Assembly (NCBI GenBank): GCA_944325885.1
Contig: CALVBT010000001.1
Location: 1-64,000, forward strand
Direction: 5' to 3'
Source of the DNA: Candidatus Gastranaerophilales bacterium
GTDB taxonomy: Bacteria; Cyanobacteriota; Vampirovibrionia; Gastranaerophilales; Gastranaerophilaceae
Length of the DNA stretch: 64,000 nt
Position numbers and translations under genes: made by a program. Under the pieces are notes generated by a model. It did no database searches and was not told the origin of the DNA. It saw only the letters and a list, made by a program, of their open reading frames with translations. Positions 25,962 through 34,072 of the stretch are shown piece by piece (position 1 is the stretch's first letter; the number at the start of each line of letters is the position of its first letter).

Positions 25962-26670
25962 AGACGATAAGGAACAAACCTTTATACAACATCTTGAAGC
26001 ACTTCGCAGTATGTTGATAAACTCCATCGCTGCCGTGGTGCTGCTTTCTCCTATAGGTTTTTGGGCTGCTCCGAAGTTTATTAATTTCCTTGTAAAAAAT
26101 TCTTTGCCTGACGGAATAGTGAAGCTCCATTATTTTTCGCCGATGGAAGTTTTTCTCATCCAGATGAAAGCAGGGATAGTGCTTGCGTTTGTGCTTGCGT
26201 TTCCTTTTATTGTGTATCAGGTCAGAAAATTTGTACTGCCTGCTTTGTATGAACATGAAAGAAAGTTTCTGGGCATTCTTGTGTTTTTTGCAACGATATT
26301 ATTTGTTCTGGGCGCAGCGTTTTGTGTGTTTTGTATAATGCCTTTGATTATGAATTTTTCTGCCTCTTTTTCAACAGCACAGCTTGAACCGACTCTCGGG
26401 CTGGGAAATTTTGTAAACCTTTGCGCAGGTCTGATGCTTGCGTTCGGGTTGATGTTTCAGATGCCTCTGGTTGTTTTGACCGGTGTAAAATTCGGGCTTG
26501 TGAGTGTGAAGGCTCTTGAAAATATGCGGCCTTATATTATTGTTGTTATCCTGATTCTTGCAGCTGTTTTTACTCCGCCGGATGTTGTGAGCCAGCTTAT
26601 GCTGGGGGTGCCTACTTGGCTTTTGTTTGAGGCGGGGATATTTGTTGCAAAAATTATCGAAAAGAATTAA
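25945..26670 (+). CDS. tatC: Twin-arginine translocase subunit TatC
   Basis: The 241-residue product has six hydrophobic segments and the conserved N-terminus FIQHLEALRSMLI, in which the Glu-Leu-Arg of TatC appears as EALR. FSPMEVFLIQMKAG and YEHERKF also match the family. I prefer the ATG at 25945 (MTDSSKDDKEQ), overlapping tatA by 17 nt, to the in-frame TTG-type start at 25909, because the protein then has normal TatC length. It forms the membrane receptor for twin-arginine signals. Confidence 0.93.
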   Translation: MTDSSKDDKEQTFIQHLEALRSMLINSIAAVVLLSPIGFWAAPKFINFLVKNSLPDGIVKLHYFSPMEVFLIQMKAGIVLAFVLAFPFIVYQVRKFVLPALYEHERKFLGILVFFATILFVLGAAFCVFCIMPLIMNFSASFSTAQLEPTLGLGNFVNLCAGLMLAFGLMFQMPLVVLTGVKFGLVSVKALENMRPYIIVVILILAAVFTPPDVVSQLMLGVPTWLLFEAGIFVAKIIEKN

Positions 26671-26677
26671 CCCCCAC

Positions 26678-26706
26678 TTCACAAATCGCTATAAATGTAG
26701 TAAAAT
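26678..26706 (+). promoter_or_regulatory. Sigma-70 type promoter for SprA-like gene
   Basis: TTCACA at 26678-26683 and TAAAAT at 26701-26706 are 17 nt apart, about 35 nt before the GTG start at 26741. Confidence 0.5.
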
Positions 26707-26740
26707 GTAAATAGAGAAGTAAGCTGCAAGGGGTAAAGGT

Positions 26741-27127
26741 GTGTTAATAAACAGTTTTTCAAATTCTTTTTCAACTCCGTTAAAAGACTTTCAAAAACAA
26801 AAAGATGATTTGATTCAAAAGAATTACAATCATATATACGCTCACGAAATGGCTCACAAAGCTGCAGGCGGTGCTTTTGCCGGTGCAATAAGTATTGAGA
26901 AAAATTCTGACGGGATACCTGTATCAGGACATGTGCCTATAAAAATGCCTGTTCTGGACAAAAATAATCCGCAAAAAACTATTGACCACGCAAATACAGT
27001 AATAAGAGCGGCACTGGCTCCAGGCGATCCTTCATCACAGGACTATAAAGTAGCTGCACAGGCTGCGAGCATAAAATCTCAGGCCGAAAATATAAAATCA
27101 GGCCGCAAGTTGAATCTTTTGGCCTGA
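26741..27127 (+). CDS. Small SprA-related putative metalloprotease-like protein
   Basis: A 128-residue protein matching the SprA-related family. HIYAHEMAHKAAGGAFAGA contains an HExxH zinc-protease-like motif near residues 31-38, followed by GHVPIKMP, and RAALAPGDPSSQDYKVAAQAA, the family's strongest block. The GTG start has AAGGGG upstream. No signal peptide is present. Family members are annotated as putative metalloproteases without firm biochemistry, and a third zinc ligand is not evident. Confidence 0.75.
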   Translation: MLINSFSNSFSTPLKDFQKQKDDLIQKNYNHIYAHEMAHKAAGGAFAGAISIEKNSDGIPVSGHVPIKMPVLDKNNPQKTIDHANTVIRAALAPGDPSSQDYKVAAQAASIKSQAENIKSGRKLNLLA

Positions 27128-27154
27128 TAATAAATAATTTTTGTTTTTGTTTGG

Positions 27155-27637
27155 CTATTTTATTATGCTTTTAAAAAGTTCATAGGCTTCCTTCGGGTCG
27201 TCAATATTTTGCACCTTTTTCTCCATTGGACAAAGGTCTGTGCCTGTTTGATTTTTGATATTTTCAACAACCTTGTCAGCCGAATACTCAACATTGTTGT
27301 CTTTAAAAACTTTTATTGCCGGTTTTGAAATTATAGGAGTGTACACCTTTTGCACCTTCCCGTACACAAGCAGCAATGCAGATGCCTTGCCTATTCTTTT
27401 GTCCGCAACATAGGCGTTTTCAAATGTGTTGTTTTCAAGATAATTTATCAAGGGTTTTATCCCTCTGCCTTCATAAAAGTTTGTCTGTCCGTCTTTTACA
27501 ACAACAAGCGAATGCTCATTAAGATAGTTTCTTAAAGCTTTTTTTGACGGTGCTGCAGCTGCATTCACAATTGTGGAAAACAATGCTACTACACACAATG
27601 CAATCAATCCGCTTTTGAAAAAAGTTTTTATGTTCAT
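27155..27637 (-). CDS. Secreted DUF1893-domain protein
   Basis: The 160-residue protein has a signal peptide (about 1-27, ending VNA-AAA) and then a full DUF1893 domain: SLVVVKDGQTNFYEGRGIKP, YVADKRIGKASALLLVYG, YTPIISKPAIKVF, and DLCPMEKKVQNIDDPKEAYEL. The fold is cytidine-deaminase-like, but the deaminase zinc motif (H/C-A-E with PCxxC) is not evident. Export of this normally cytoplasmic type of domain is unusual. A good AGGAG site precedes the ATG. It is a paralogue of the N-terminal part of the protein at 19689-21542. Confidence 0.82.
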   Translation of the reverse strand: MNIKTFFKSGLIALCVVALFSTIVNAAAAPSKKALRNYLNEHSLVVVKDGQTNFYEGRGIKPLINYLENNTFENAYVADKRIGKASALLLVYGKVQKVYTPIISKPAIKVFKDNNVEYSADKVVENIKNQTGTDLCPMEKKVQNIDDPKEAYELFKSIIK

Positions 27638-27718
27638 ATAATACTCCTTATTTGATAACGGATTTATTATATAATACGGGCAAACTTTATATCAATCCCC
27701 AAAATCTTAAAATATGCG

Positions 27719-28672
27719 TTAAAAATGATAAGGTAAGTTTGCTATAAAATCTTTCATTTTATCAGAACATTGCATCAACAAATTGTGTTCTTCTTTATTT
27801 AACCTTACGGGCAAAACAAGTTTTATTCCTGATGAGTCGATTATACTGGGCATACTCAATGCAACATCGGACAATCCGTTTTGGCCTGTCATAAAAGAAG
27901 AAACACTTGCCTGTACAGGGTTGTTATTTAAGATTGCATCAGCAAGATAGCAAACGCACGTTGATATGCCATAAAATGTTTTTCCCTTGCCGGAAATAAT
28001 CTCTGTTCCCATTTTTAGTACTTTTTCTTCCATTTCTTCTTTTATTTTTTTGTCAAAAAGAATATTAGATACTTTGCAATAATCTTCGAGCGGAATTTGT
28101 GCAGCCTCAGCGTGGCTCCATACAGGGATTTGAGAATTGCCATGCTCACCTATAACAGAAATATTAATAAATTCCGGACCTAAATTTAAATAGTCGCTCA
28201 AAACATTTACAAGCCTTGACCCATCTAAGATACATCCCGTGCCGAAAATCTTACCCTGCGGCAGTGCCAGTCTTTTTGTAAAATAGTGGGTAATAATATC
28301 AACAGGGTTTGATACAATTAGAATAACGCCTTTTGTATAGTATTTTTCAAATTCTGTTGCAATGGAATCTGCTATTTTTATATTATCAAAAGCCAAGTCC
28401 AGTCTGGTCTGATTAGCATTTCTGCTTTTGCCGGCAGTAACAATAATCAAATCGCTGTCTTTTATATCCAGATAGCTTCCGCAGCGTATTTTTGTTCTGC
28501 CGATATGAGGAATTCCATGGCGGATATCAAGCATTTCTGCATTTACAAGTTTTTCGTTTATGTCTATCAAGACAATTTCGTTTGCGATATCTTTTATTGT
28601 CAGAGCATAAGCGATACCGGAACCAACGGCACCCATACCTATTATTGCTACTTTTTTATCTGTTAAATGCAT
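27719..28672 (-). CDS. Lactate/malate dehydrogenase-family 2-hydroxyacid dehydrogenase
   Basis: The 317-residue NAD-dependent enzyme has IGMGAVGSG at 11-19, catalytic Asp150 and Arg153 (ILDGSR), and His177 in GEHGN. In the active-site loop AGKSRNANQTRLDL, the residue aligned with LDH Gln102 is Arg84, as in malate dehydrogenases, although the rest of the loop and LPVWSHA-like strand (IPVWSHAEAA) are LDH-like. Substrate preference (oxaloacetate, pyruvate or another 2-keto acid) is therefore open. It is the last gene of the eighteen-gene operon, 13 nt after the luxC-like gene, so it may act in that pathway rather than in fermentation. Confidence 0.85.
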   Translation of the reverse strand: MHLTDKKVAIIGMGAVGSGIAYALTIKDIANEIVLIDINEKLVNAEMLDIRHGIPHIGRTKIRCGSYLDIKDSDLIIVTAGKSRNANQTRLDLAFDNIKIADSIATEFEKYYTKGVILIVSNPVDIITHYFTKRLALPQGKIFGTGCILDGSRLVNVLSDYLNLGPEFINISVIGEHGNSQIPVWSHAEAAQIPLEDYCKVSNILFDKKIKEEMEEKVLKMGTEIISGKGKTFYGISTCVCYLADAILNNNPVQASVSSFMTGQNGLSDVALSMPSIIDSSGIKLVLPVRLNKEEHNLLMQCSDKMKDFIANLPYHF

Positions 28673-28685
28673 GATTTAAAATACC

Positions 28686-29861
28686 TTATGAATATGAAAT
28701 CACTCTTGATAGTTCTCTTACCAAATCGTGTCCGTCCCAGATAATATCAATATCCATTGCTTTTCCGATAGGAACAATTCTGTCAATGCCTGCAATATTA
28801 TGAACCAGCAATATATCTGCAAGTTTTTTTGCATCAATTCCAAAATATGTAACTGTTTGATATTTTTCATTTACAATTTTCAAAAACTCTTCAATATCAG
28901 ACAGTGAATATTCGTAAAAGTACCCGCCTTTGCCTCTTAAATTTTCAACGTATGCAGACAATTTTTTCAGCTCGCTTCTGTATAACAGATTACCGGTATT
29001 TGTGGTTCTTTTTATAAATTCTGTATTATCAATAGCATCTTCACAGAGTTTTGTATATTTGTCCACACAAATTGCATCCTGCAAATCATATTTTTGTTGT
29101 GCTGTTTTTAAAACAATGTTCCAGAATTTTTCACGGGCTTGGTCATTGTCGTTGAGCCAGTATATTAGTTGAGGAGAAGAACATGCATTTTGATCCATAA
29201 GGTATGTATCATTGTAGAAATTTTCACCCAATCTTTGCATTGTTTTTTCATCGGCTTCTAAAATTTTGTTTGCATCAATAATACAGACAGAATATCTGTC
29301 AGCAAAAGCAATATCTACACATCTTGGTTTTGTTGACATTTGTCTGACTGTTGCAATTGTATTATCTCCGCCCCATATCATTCTTGCATCAGCTTTTTGT
29401 GAAAATGATTGGGTTATTTCATTGTTCCTGCCATATTTTACAAACGCTGTTCTTTTTTCTATTTCCGAATAGTTTTCAAAAACAGATTTCATAATTGAAA
29501 CAAGTTCATTAACTTGCGGAAAATCCTTGCTCGGGAGCCTTACAATATTTGCATTTCCTGCGAGCAGTGAAAATAAATATGAAAAAGCAAAATTTATCGG
29601 AATATTTGATGGTGCTATATGGAAACAAAGCCCTCTGCCCAGTCTTATTTCTTGCTGGTTATATATTTCTTTGATTTTTTGAATGTTTCCTTTTCTGCTC
29701 CAGAATGCAAGTGCAGACAAGTCTGGATAGAGCCTGCCTGCTGGAGATTGCAAAATCGCTTTTGACAAATCGTTTAAAAAGTTACAAACTTCTTCACTGA
29801 AAGTTGGCAGTGGAGAAACTGTTATATTTTCATTCCCTATCAAATATTTAACGTCGTTCAT
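28686..29861 (-). CDS. LuxC-like acyl-CoA/acyl-protein reductase
   Basis: The 391-residue protein matches the LuxC family, which reduces an enzyme-bound acyl group to an aldehyde with NADPH. FHIAPSNIPINFAFSYLFSL and the strand IWGGDNTIATVRQM are typical, and the acyl-accepting Cys is Cys227 in DQNACSSPQ. Its start overlaps the end of the luxE-like gene by 14 nt, so the pair is co-translated. No luxAB or luxD is present, so bioluminescence is not implied; a biosynthetic aldehyde is. Confidence 0.88.
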   Translation of the reverse strand: MNDVKYLIGNENITVSPLPTFSEEVCNFLNDLSKAILQSPAGRLYPDLSALAFWSRKGNIQKIKEIYNQQEIRLGRGLCFHIAPSNIPINFAFSYLFSLLAGNANIVRLPSKDFPQVNELVSIMKSVFENYSEIEKRTAFVKYGRNNEITQSFSQKADARMIWGGDNTIATVRQMSTKPRCVDIAFADRYSVCIIDANKILEADEKTMQRLGENFYNDTYLMDQNACSSPQLIYWLNDNDQAREKFWNIVLKTAQQKYDLQDAICVDKYTKLCEDAIDNTEFIKRTTNTGNLLYRSELKKLSAYVENLRGKGGYFYEYSLSDIEEFLKIVNEKYQTVTYFGIDAKKLADILLVHNIAGIDRIVPIGKAMDIDIIWDGHDLVRELSRVISYS

Positions 29862-30927
29862 AAGTATCAGAGCATCCTCTTATTTCTGCATTCTTTATTC
29901 TGCCTTTTATTTCAAAATATTTTCCTTTTCGGCCGCACGGACAGTCATCTTCGCCCAGTATTATTCCTTCGTCTTCTGTTAACAGCGAGTGCCCGGGATA
30001 AGATTTTGGTAGTAAAGATACAACCTGAATAATGCCCTTTTCACCCTTTTCGCATAATGAAAAATCTTTTGTTCTTCTCGTTATCACATCCGAAAAAACA
30101 CTTGCGTGCAAATGTCCGTGTTCGCATTCCATATAGACACATCCGGTCTGTTCAACCATACCGTAATAATCATGTACGCTTTTGAGTCCGCAAACTTCAT
30201 TTAAGGATTTTTTAAAATCCTCTTTTGATACAGCTTCGTTGACAAGTTTTTTCCATCCTCCGCCATGAATCAGTATACCGTTGGATAGGTCTATTTTATG
30301 GTTCAGTTTTTTTAGTTCTTTATAAAAATACTGCCATATCATAAAAGTAAAACCAAAGAGTAATATTTTCTGTCCTTTATGGCGTTCTAAAAATGCCTCT
30401 ATTGCACTTATGTCGATATTCATATTGTCATCAAGCGCATAAGTCCTGTCCGCCCCAAAAATAGAAAAGCCTAAAATTCCGGCTCCTCTTGCTGAAAACA
30501 TCAATCTGTTTTTTATAACAGATGGTGAATCTATTATAAGCATAGGCATTCTGGCAGCACCGGTAAAACTGGATACAATTTTTACGAGAGTTTTTTGCTG
30601 GTTTGCGGCTGTTTCTTTGTCGAGAAATATTTTTGACACAGCCTGTCCTGATGTACCGGATGACGTCATTGTTTTAAAAATATCGTCTTTTTTTATGCTG
30701 GAGAGTTCATACTCTTTGAAAAGTCTGACAGGTATAAACGGAATTTTTTCAACAGCTGTCAAATCTTCAAAATCAATATTTAGTATGTCGAGGATTTTTT
30801 TATAACTTTCACAGTTTTTATAATGAAATTCCGTAAGCTCTTTAAGACAAGAACAGAGCAATTCATTTTTGTCTTTTTGGCTTAAAGAAAAAGGTTCTGT
30901 ATTCAGAATATCCTGATAATTAAACAT
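29848..30927 (-). CDS. LuxE-like acyl-protein synthetase
   Basis: The 359-residue protein matches the LuxE family, which adenylates a carboxylic acid and passes the acyl group to a cysteine of the reductase complex. The AMP-binding loop TSSGTSGQAVSK is at about 88-99. VHDYYGMVEQTGCVYMECE is the family's core segment, and a C-terminal CPCGRKGKYFEIKGRIKNAEIRG zinc-like/acyl-transfer tail is present (read in two parts). It overlaps the ANL ligase upstream by 8 nt and luxC-like downstream by 14 nt. Confidence 0.88.
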   Translation of the reverse strand: MFNYQDILNTEPFSLSQKDKNELLCSCLKELTEFHYKNCESYKKILDILNIDFEDLTAVEKIPFIPVRLFKEYELSSIKKDDIFKTMTSSGTSGQAVSKIFLDKETAANQQKTLVKIVSSFTGAARMPMLIIDSPSVIKNRLMFSARGAGILGFSIFGADRTYALDDNMNIDISAIEAFLERHKGQKILLFGFTFMIWQYFYKELKKLNHKIDLSNGILIHGGGWKKLVNEAVSKEDFKKSLNEVCGLKSVHDYYGMVEQTGCVYMECEHGHLHASVFSDVITRRTKDFSLCEKGEKGIIQVVSLLPKSYPGHSLLTEDEGIILGEDDCPCGRKGKYFEIKGRIKNAEIRGCSDTYERR

Positions 30928-32329
30928 TGCAACACTCCAGCTCTTTGTACAGGGTTTTGCCTGCTTCGTTTTTCGGTATTTGAGAAATTATTTTTACACA
31001 GAATGCAGCAGGGTTTAATCCTGTTTTTTCTGCTATAAATTTTGATATTTCAGATTTGTAGTTTTCATCTGTAATAAAAATATCCATCTTGTCATCAATA
31101 CCGGCACAGGCACAGTCGATTTGAGAAAATTTTGATTTTATCAATCGTTCTGTTTCATCAAGATTTACACGATTGCCAAAGATTTTTAAGAAACGTTTTT
31201 TCCTTCCGACAATATAGAAAAATCCGTCCTTATCAAACTTTGCCATATCTCCAGTGACAAGTCTGCCATGTCTTTCATCACCGAGTTTCAGGTCTTCACC
31301 GCATTGAGCATACCCGAGGGTAACGTTCTCACCCTCATAAACAAGCTCTCCAACAGTATCAGGTTCGACTATATTTTCACCGTTTACATCAATAAGCGAG
31401 AATTTTCCTCCCGGTATAGCAACACCCATACTTCCGTATTTTTCCAGGGATTTTTCTGCAGGCAAATAAGACATTCTTGCAGTTGCCTCAGTTTGTCCGT
31501 ACATTACTATAAATTTTTTGTTGTTTTCAATAGCCCATCTTGCAAATTTTTCGTGCAAAACAGGTGAGAGCTTTCCGCCGGCCTGCGTCATATACCTTAA
31601 AGACGGCAAGTCCATACGCAAAAATCTTAATCTGTCCAGCATTTCATAAGTATAAGGAACACCGGCTATAGATGTGGCCTGAAATTCTTTTAACTGCTGC
31701 CAGAATTCTTTTTGCATCAATCCTTTTTCTGTTAAAATCAGTGTTGCACCTGCCCATAAATGCGTATTGATTATTGAAATACCGTAGGTATAATTCATCG
31801 GCAGCGTGGTAATCGCTTTTTCTGTTTCATCCAGCTTTAAGTATTGAACAATTGATTTTGTATTGGCTTCAATATTTTTGTAGCTTTGTCTTACAAGCTT
31901 GGGGCTGCCAGTTGACCCTGATGTTGTCAGCAGCAAAGCGAGTTCGTCATTGAGTTCAAATACATTTGTGTATTCTGTTTTTAACAGCGTATAGCCGAGA
32001 TTTGAATACACTTTTTTGCTGTTTTCAAAATTATCAGCTATATTGTCCGGAACGTTTAGATAATCAGGTTTGTATGTATCAATAAAATTATCTAAAAGTT
32101 CCTTGTCCAGATCTGCTTTTAACATCAAGGGAACAATCTTTGCATTCAAAAAACCGACATATCCGACAAGAGAGCCGATTTCATTACTGCAAAGATTGAA
32201 TACAAGACATCTTTTTTCAATATGTTTTGTCAACTCGCTGCAATATTCTTCGAGTTGTTTGTAGGTTGTTTTGTTTCCGTTTTCTTCAATAATTGCTATA
32301 TTGTTGTTAAAATTATTTAATGGCCACAT
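30920..32329 (-). CDS. ANL-superfamily acyl/aryl adenylate-forming ligase
   Basis: The 469-residue AMP-dependent ligase has the P-loop-like LLTTSGSTGSPKLVRQ at 133-148, YGQTEATARMSYLP (A5 motif), VTGDMAKFDKDGFFYIVGRKKRF (A7/A8; read as GD and GRKKR) and a C-terminal NEAGKTLYKEL with the A10 lysine. It probably loads a small acid onto one of the two ACPs encoded in the same operon. CoA ligation is the alternative. It overlaps the metallo-hydrolase gene by 17 nt. Confidence 0.87.
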   Translation of the reverse strand: MWPLNNFNNNIAIIEENGNKTTYKQLEEYCSELTKHIEKRCLVFNLCSNEIGSLVGYVGFLNAKIVPLMLKADLDKELLDNFIDTYKPDYLNVPDNIADNFENSKKVYSNLGYTLLKTEYTNVFELNDELALLLTTSGSTGSPKLVRQSYKNIEANTKSIVQYLKLDETEKAITTLPMNYTYGISIINTHLWAGATLILTEKGLMQKEFWQQLKEFQATSIAGVPYTYEMLDRLRFLRMDLPSLRYMTQAGGKLSPVLHEKFARWAIENNKKFIVMYGQTEATARMSYLPAEKSLEKYGSMGVAIPGGKFSLIDVNGENIVEPDTVGELVYEGENVTLGYAQCGEDLKLGDERHGRLVTGDMAKFDKDGFFYIVGRKKRFLKIFGNRVNLDETERLIKSKFSQIDCACAGIDDKMDIFITDENYKSEISKFIAEKTGLNPAAFCVKIISQIPKNEAGKTLYKELECCNV

Positions 32330-33023
32330 TTAGCTGCCCCTTTTCCATTTTATCTTTTAACTTAAATATTTCTCCATGGCCAGGAAATATAGTCATTTCT
32401 GTATTAAGTGATTTAAAATAAGGTATTGTTATATTTTTAAAATCTTTTGTGTTCCCTCCGGGAAATCTTGTGATAGTAGGGTTGTCCAACATGAGAGAAT
32501 CACCGCTAAAGGCGAATTTGTCATCTAAAATTATGCAGCAGCTTGCTTTTGAGTGTCCTGGTATCGGAAAAATTTTAAAACAATATTCACCGGTTTTATA
32601 TTCAAAGACATCATTAAATGTTTGTGTTGCTTTTATGCTAAATGGAGAATAACTTTCATTAAACTTTTCCAAAAGATTTGTTCCGTCTAGCCTGTCTTTT
32701 TCCTCAAGCACAAAGGTAATCAAAATTGGTCTTGTGGATTTTTTGTCGGCAATTATTTTTGCACAATTTTCATGACAAATTATTTTTGTATCAAATTTTT
32801 TTGCAAGCCATGGCAAACCGGATATATGATCAGGGTGTTCGTGTGTCAATAAAACATCTACAGCTTTAATATTATTTTGCTCAAGAAGTTTTTCAACCTC
32901 ATCATCCTGATGCGGATCTATTATTATTGCCCTGTCTTGTTCAAGAATTACATACATATTTGAATCTATAAACTCGTAAACAGAACGATATATTATGAGA
33001 TTGTCAAATGTGTATTTATACAT
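32313..33023 (-). CDS. Metallo-beta-lactamase-fold hydrolase
   Basis: A 236-residue MBL-fold enzyme with the di-metal motif LTHEHPDHISGL (HxHxDH) near residue 59, then PGHSKASCCIILDDKFAFSGD and FPGHG as further ligand segments. ATG at 33023 is chosen over the adjacent TTG because AAAGG is upstream. In this operon a thioesterase-like (glyoxalase II-type) job on an acyl thioester is plausible. Detoxifying hydrolysis is an alternative. Confidence 0.85.
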   Translation of the reverse strand: MYKYTFDNLIIYRSVYEFIDSNMYVILEQDRAIIIDPHQDDEVEKLLEQNNIKAVDVLLTHEHPDHISGLPWLAKKFDTKIICHENCAKIIADKKSTRPILITFVLEEKDRLDGTNLLEKFNESYSPFSIKATQTFNDVFEYKTGEYCFKIFPIPGHSKASCCIILDDKFAFSGDSLMLDNPTITRFPGGNTKDFKNITIPYFKSLNTEMTIFPGHGEIFKLKDKMEKGQLNVAIK

Positions 33024-33026
33024 CAA

Positions 33027-34061
33027 CTACCTTTCAATATCAGATTCCAATATAAGCTTGTCTGCTTCAATATCATTGATTAGCTTTTTCCCTATGACAG
33101 AATCAATTTTATCAGCAGAAATTCCTGTTCCCGGGCGTTTAAGAATCAAGTCAGCTTTAGTTAAAACAGTGCCTTTTGCCAGATCTTTAGCTGCAACTAC
33201 ACTTCTTCTCATGTTTTCTCTTTGTTTATATTCGGCTTCTGATACGATTCTATCTTTTGAACCCAGTGCTTTGTATACATTTACACAGTTTTGGGTAAGT
33301 ATTTTCATTTCTTCGGGTTCTATTGCCATATTGTTGTCCATACCCATTTTTGTTTTATCAAGAGTAAAATGTTTTTCAACAACATTGGCCCCCAACGCAA
33401 CAGCACCGCAAGCAATTTCCGTCCCCAGCGTATGATCGGAAAATCCTATGGGATATTCTGGAAATTCTTCTTTTAGCCATAATATATTATTTAAGTGAAT
33501 GGTTTCCGGAGCAGCCGGATAAATTGAAATACAGTGAAGAAGTATAAGTTGTTTGTTGCCTGTTTCTTCAATTACTTTTATTGCTTTTCTGACTTCATCA
33601 GCTTCTGCCATACCGGTGGAAAGAATAAGCGGGATATTTTTTTTTGCAATATATCTAAGATAATCATAATTATTGATTTCCATAGATGCTATTTTTATAA
33701 AAGGAGCCTGACACTCATTAACGAGAAAATCTACTTCTTTTTCACAATAAGGTGTGGATGAAAATGCAATCCCTATTTCTTTACAATAAAGGGCAATATC
33801 TTTTAAGTCATCAGGTGAGATTGCAAATTTTTGTACAATTCTTTTTGCTATCGGATTTTTTTCATAATAAGACTTTGAATATAGACTTTCTGCCGACCAG
33901 GATTGAAATTTTACACAGTGGCATCCGGCTTCTTTTGCCTGTTTGCACATTTCTTTAGCTGTTTCGACATTTCCGTTGTGGCTGGAATTTACTTCTGCTA
34001 TAAAGTAAGGCTGTTGACTGTTGCCTATTTTATCTCCGTTTTTTAAAGTTATTATCGTCAT
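33027..34061 (-). CDS. neuB: NeuB/PseI/LegI-family nonulosonic acid synthase
   Basis: The 344-residue protein has an N-terminal NeuB barrel: FIAEVNSSHNGNVETAKEM, GCHCVKFQSW, LLHCISIYPAAPETIHL, and the metal-ligand histidines in GFSDHT and VVEKHFTLDK. A C-terminal SAF (antifreeze-like) domain runs from about 285 (RRSVVAAKDLAKGTVLTKADL, RPGTGIS). These enzymes condense phosphoenolpyruvate with a 6-carbon N-acyl sugar to give a nine-carbon acid. The loop after the His is MGMDNNMAIEP rather than the usual PGPDHxxSLEP, so the acceptor sugar may differ from ManNAc. No CMP-transferase gene is in the window. Confidence 0.9.
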   Translation of the reverse strand: MTIITLKNGDKIGNSQQPYFIAEVNSSHNGNVETAKEMCKQAKEAGCHCVKFQSWSAESLYSKSYYEKNPIAKRIVQKFAISPDDLKDIALYCKEIGIAFSSTPYCEKEVDFLVNECQAPFIKIASMEINNYDYLRYIAKKNIPLILSTGMAEADEVRKAIKVIEETGNKQLILLHCISIYPAAPETIHLNNILWLKEEFPEYPIGFSDHTLGTEIACGAVALGANVVEKHFTLDKTKMGMDNNMAIEPEEMKILTQNCVNVYKALGSKDRIVSEAEYKQRENMRRSVVAAKDLAKGTVLTKADLILKRPGTGISADKIDSVIGKKLINDIEADKLILESDIER

Positions 34062-34072
34062 TTCATACCTTT

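Noticed and set aside
28686-30927. Possible bioluminescence (lux) operon
   Set aside because: luxC- and luxE-like genes are present but luxA, luxB and luxD are not, and the neighbours are sugar and ACP genes.
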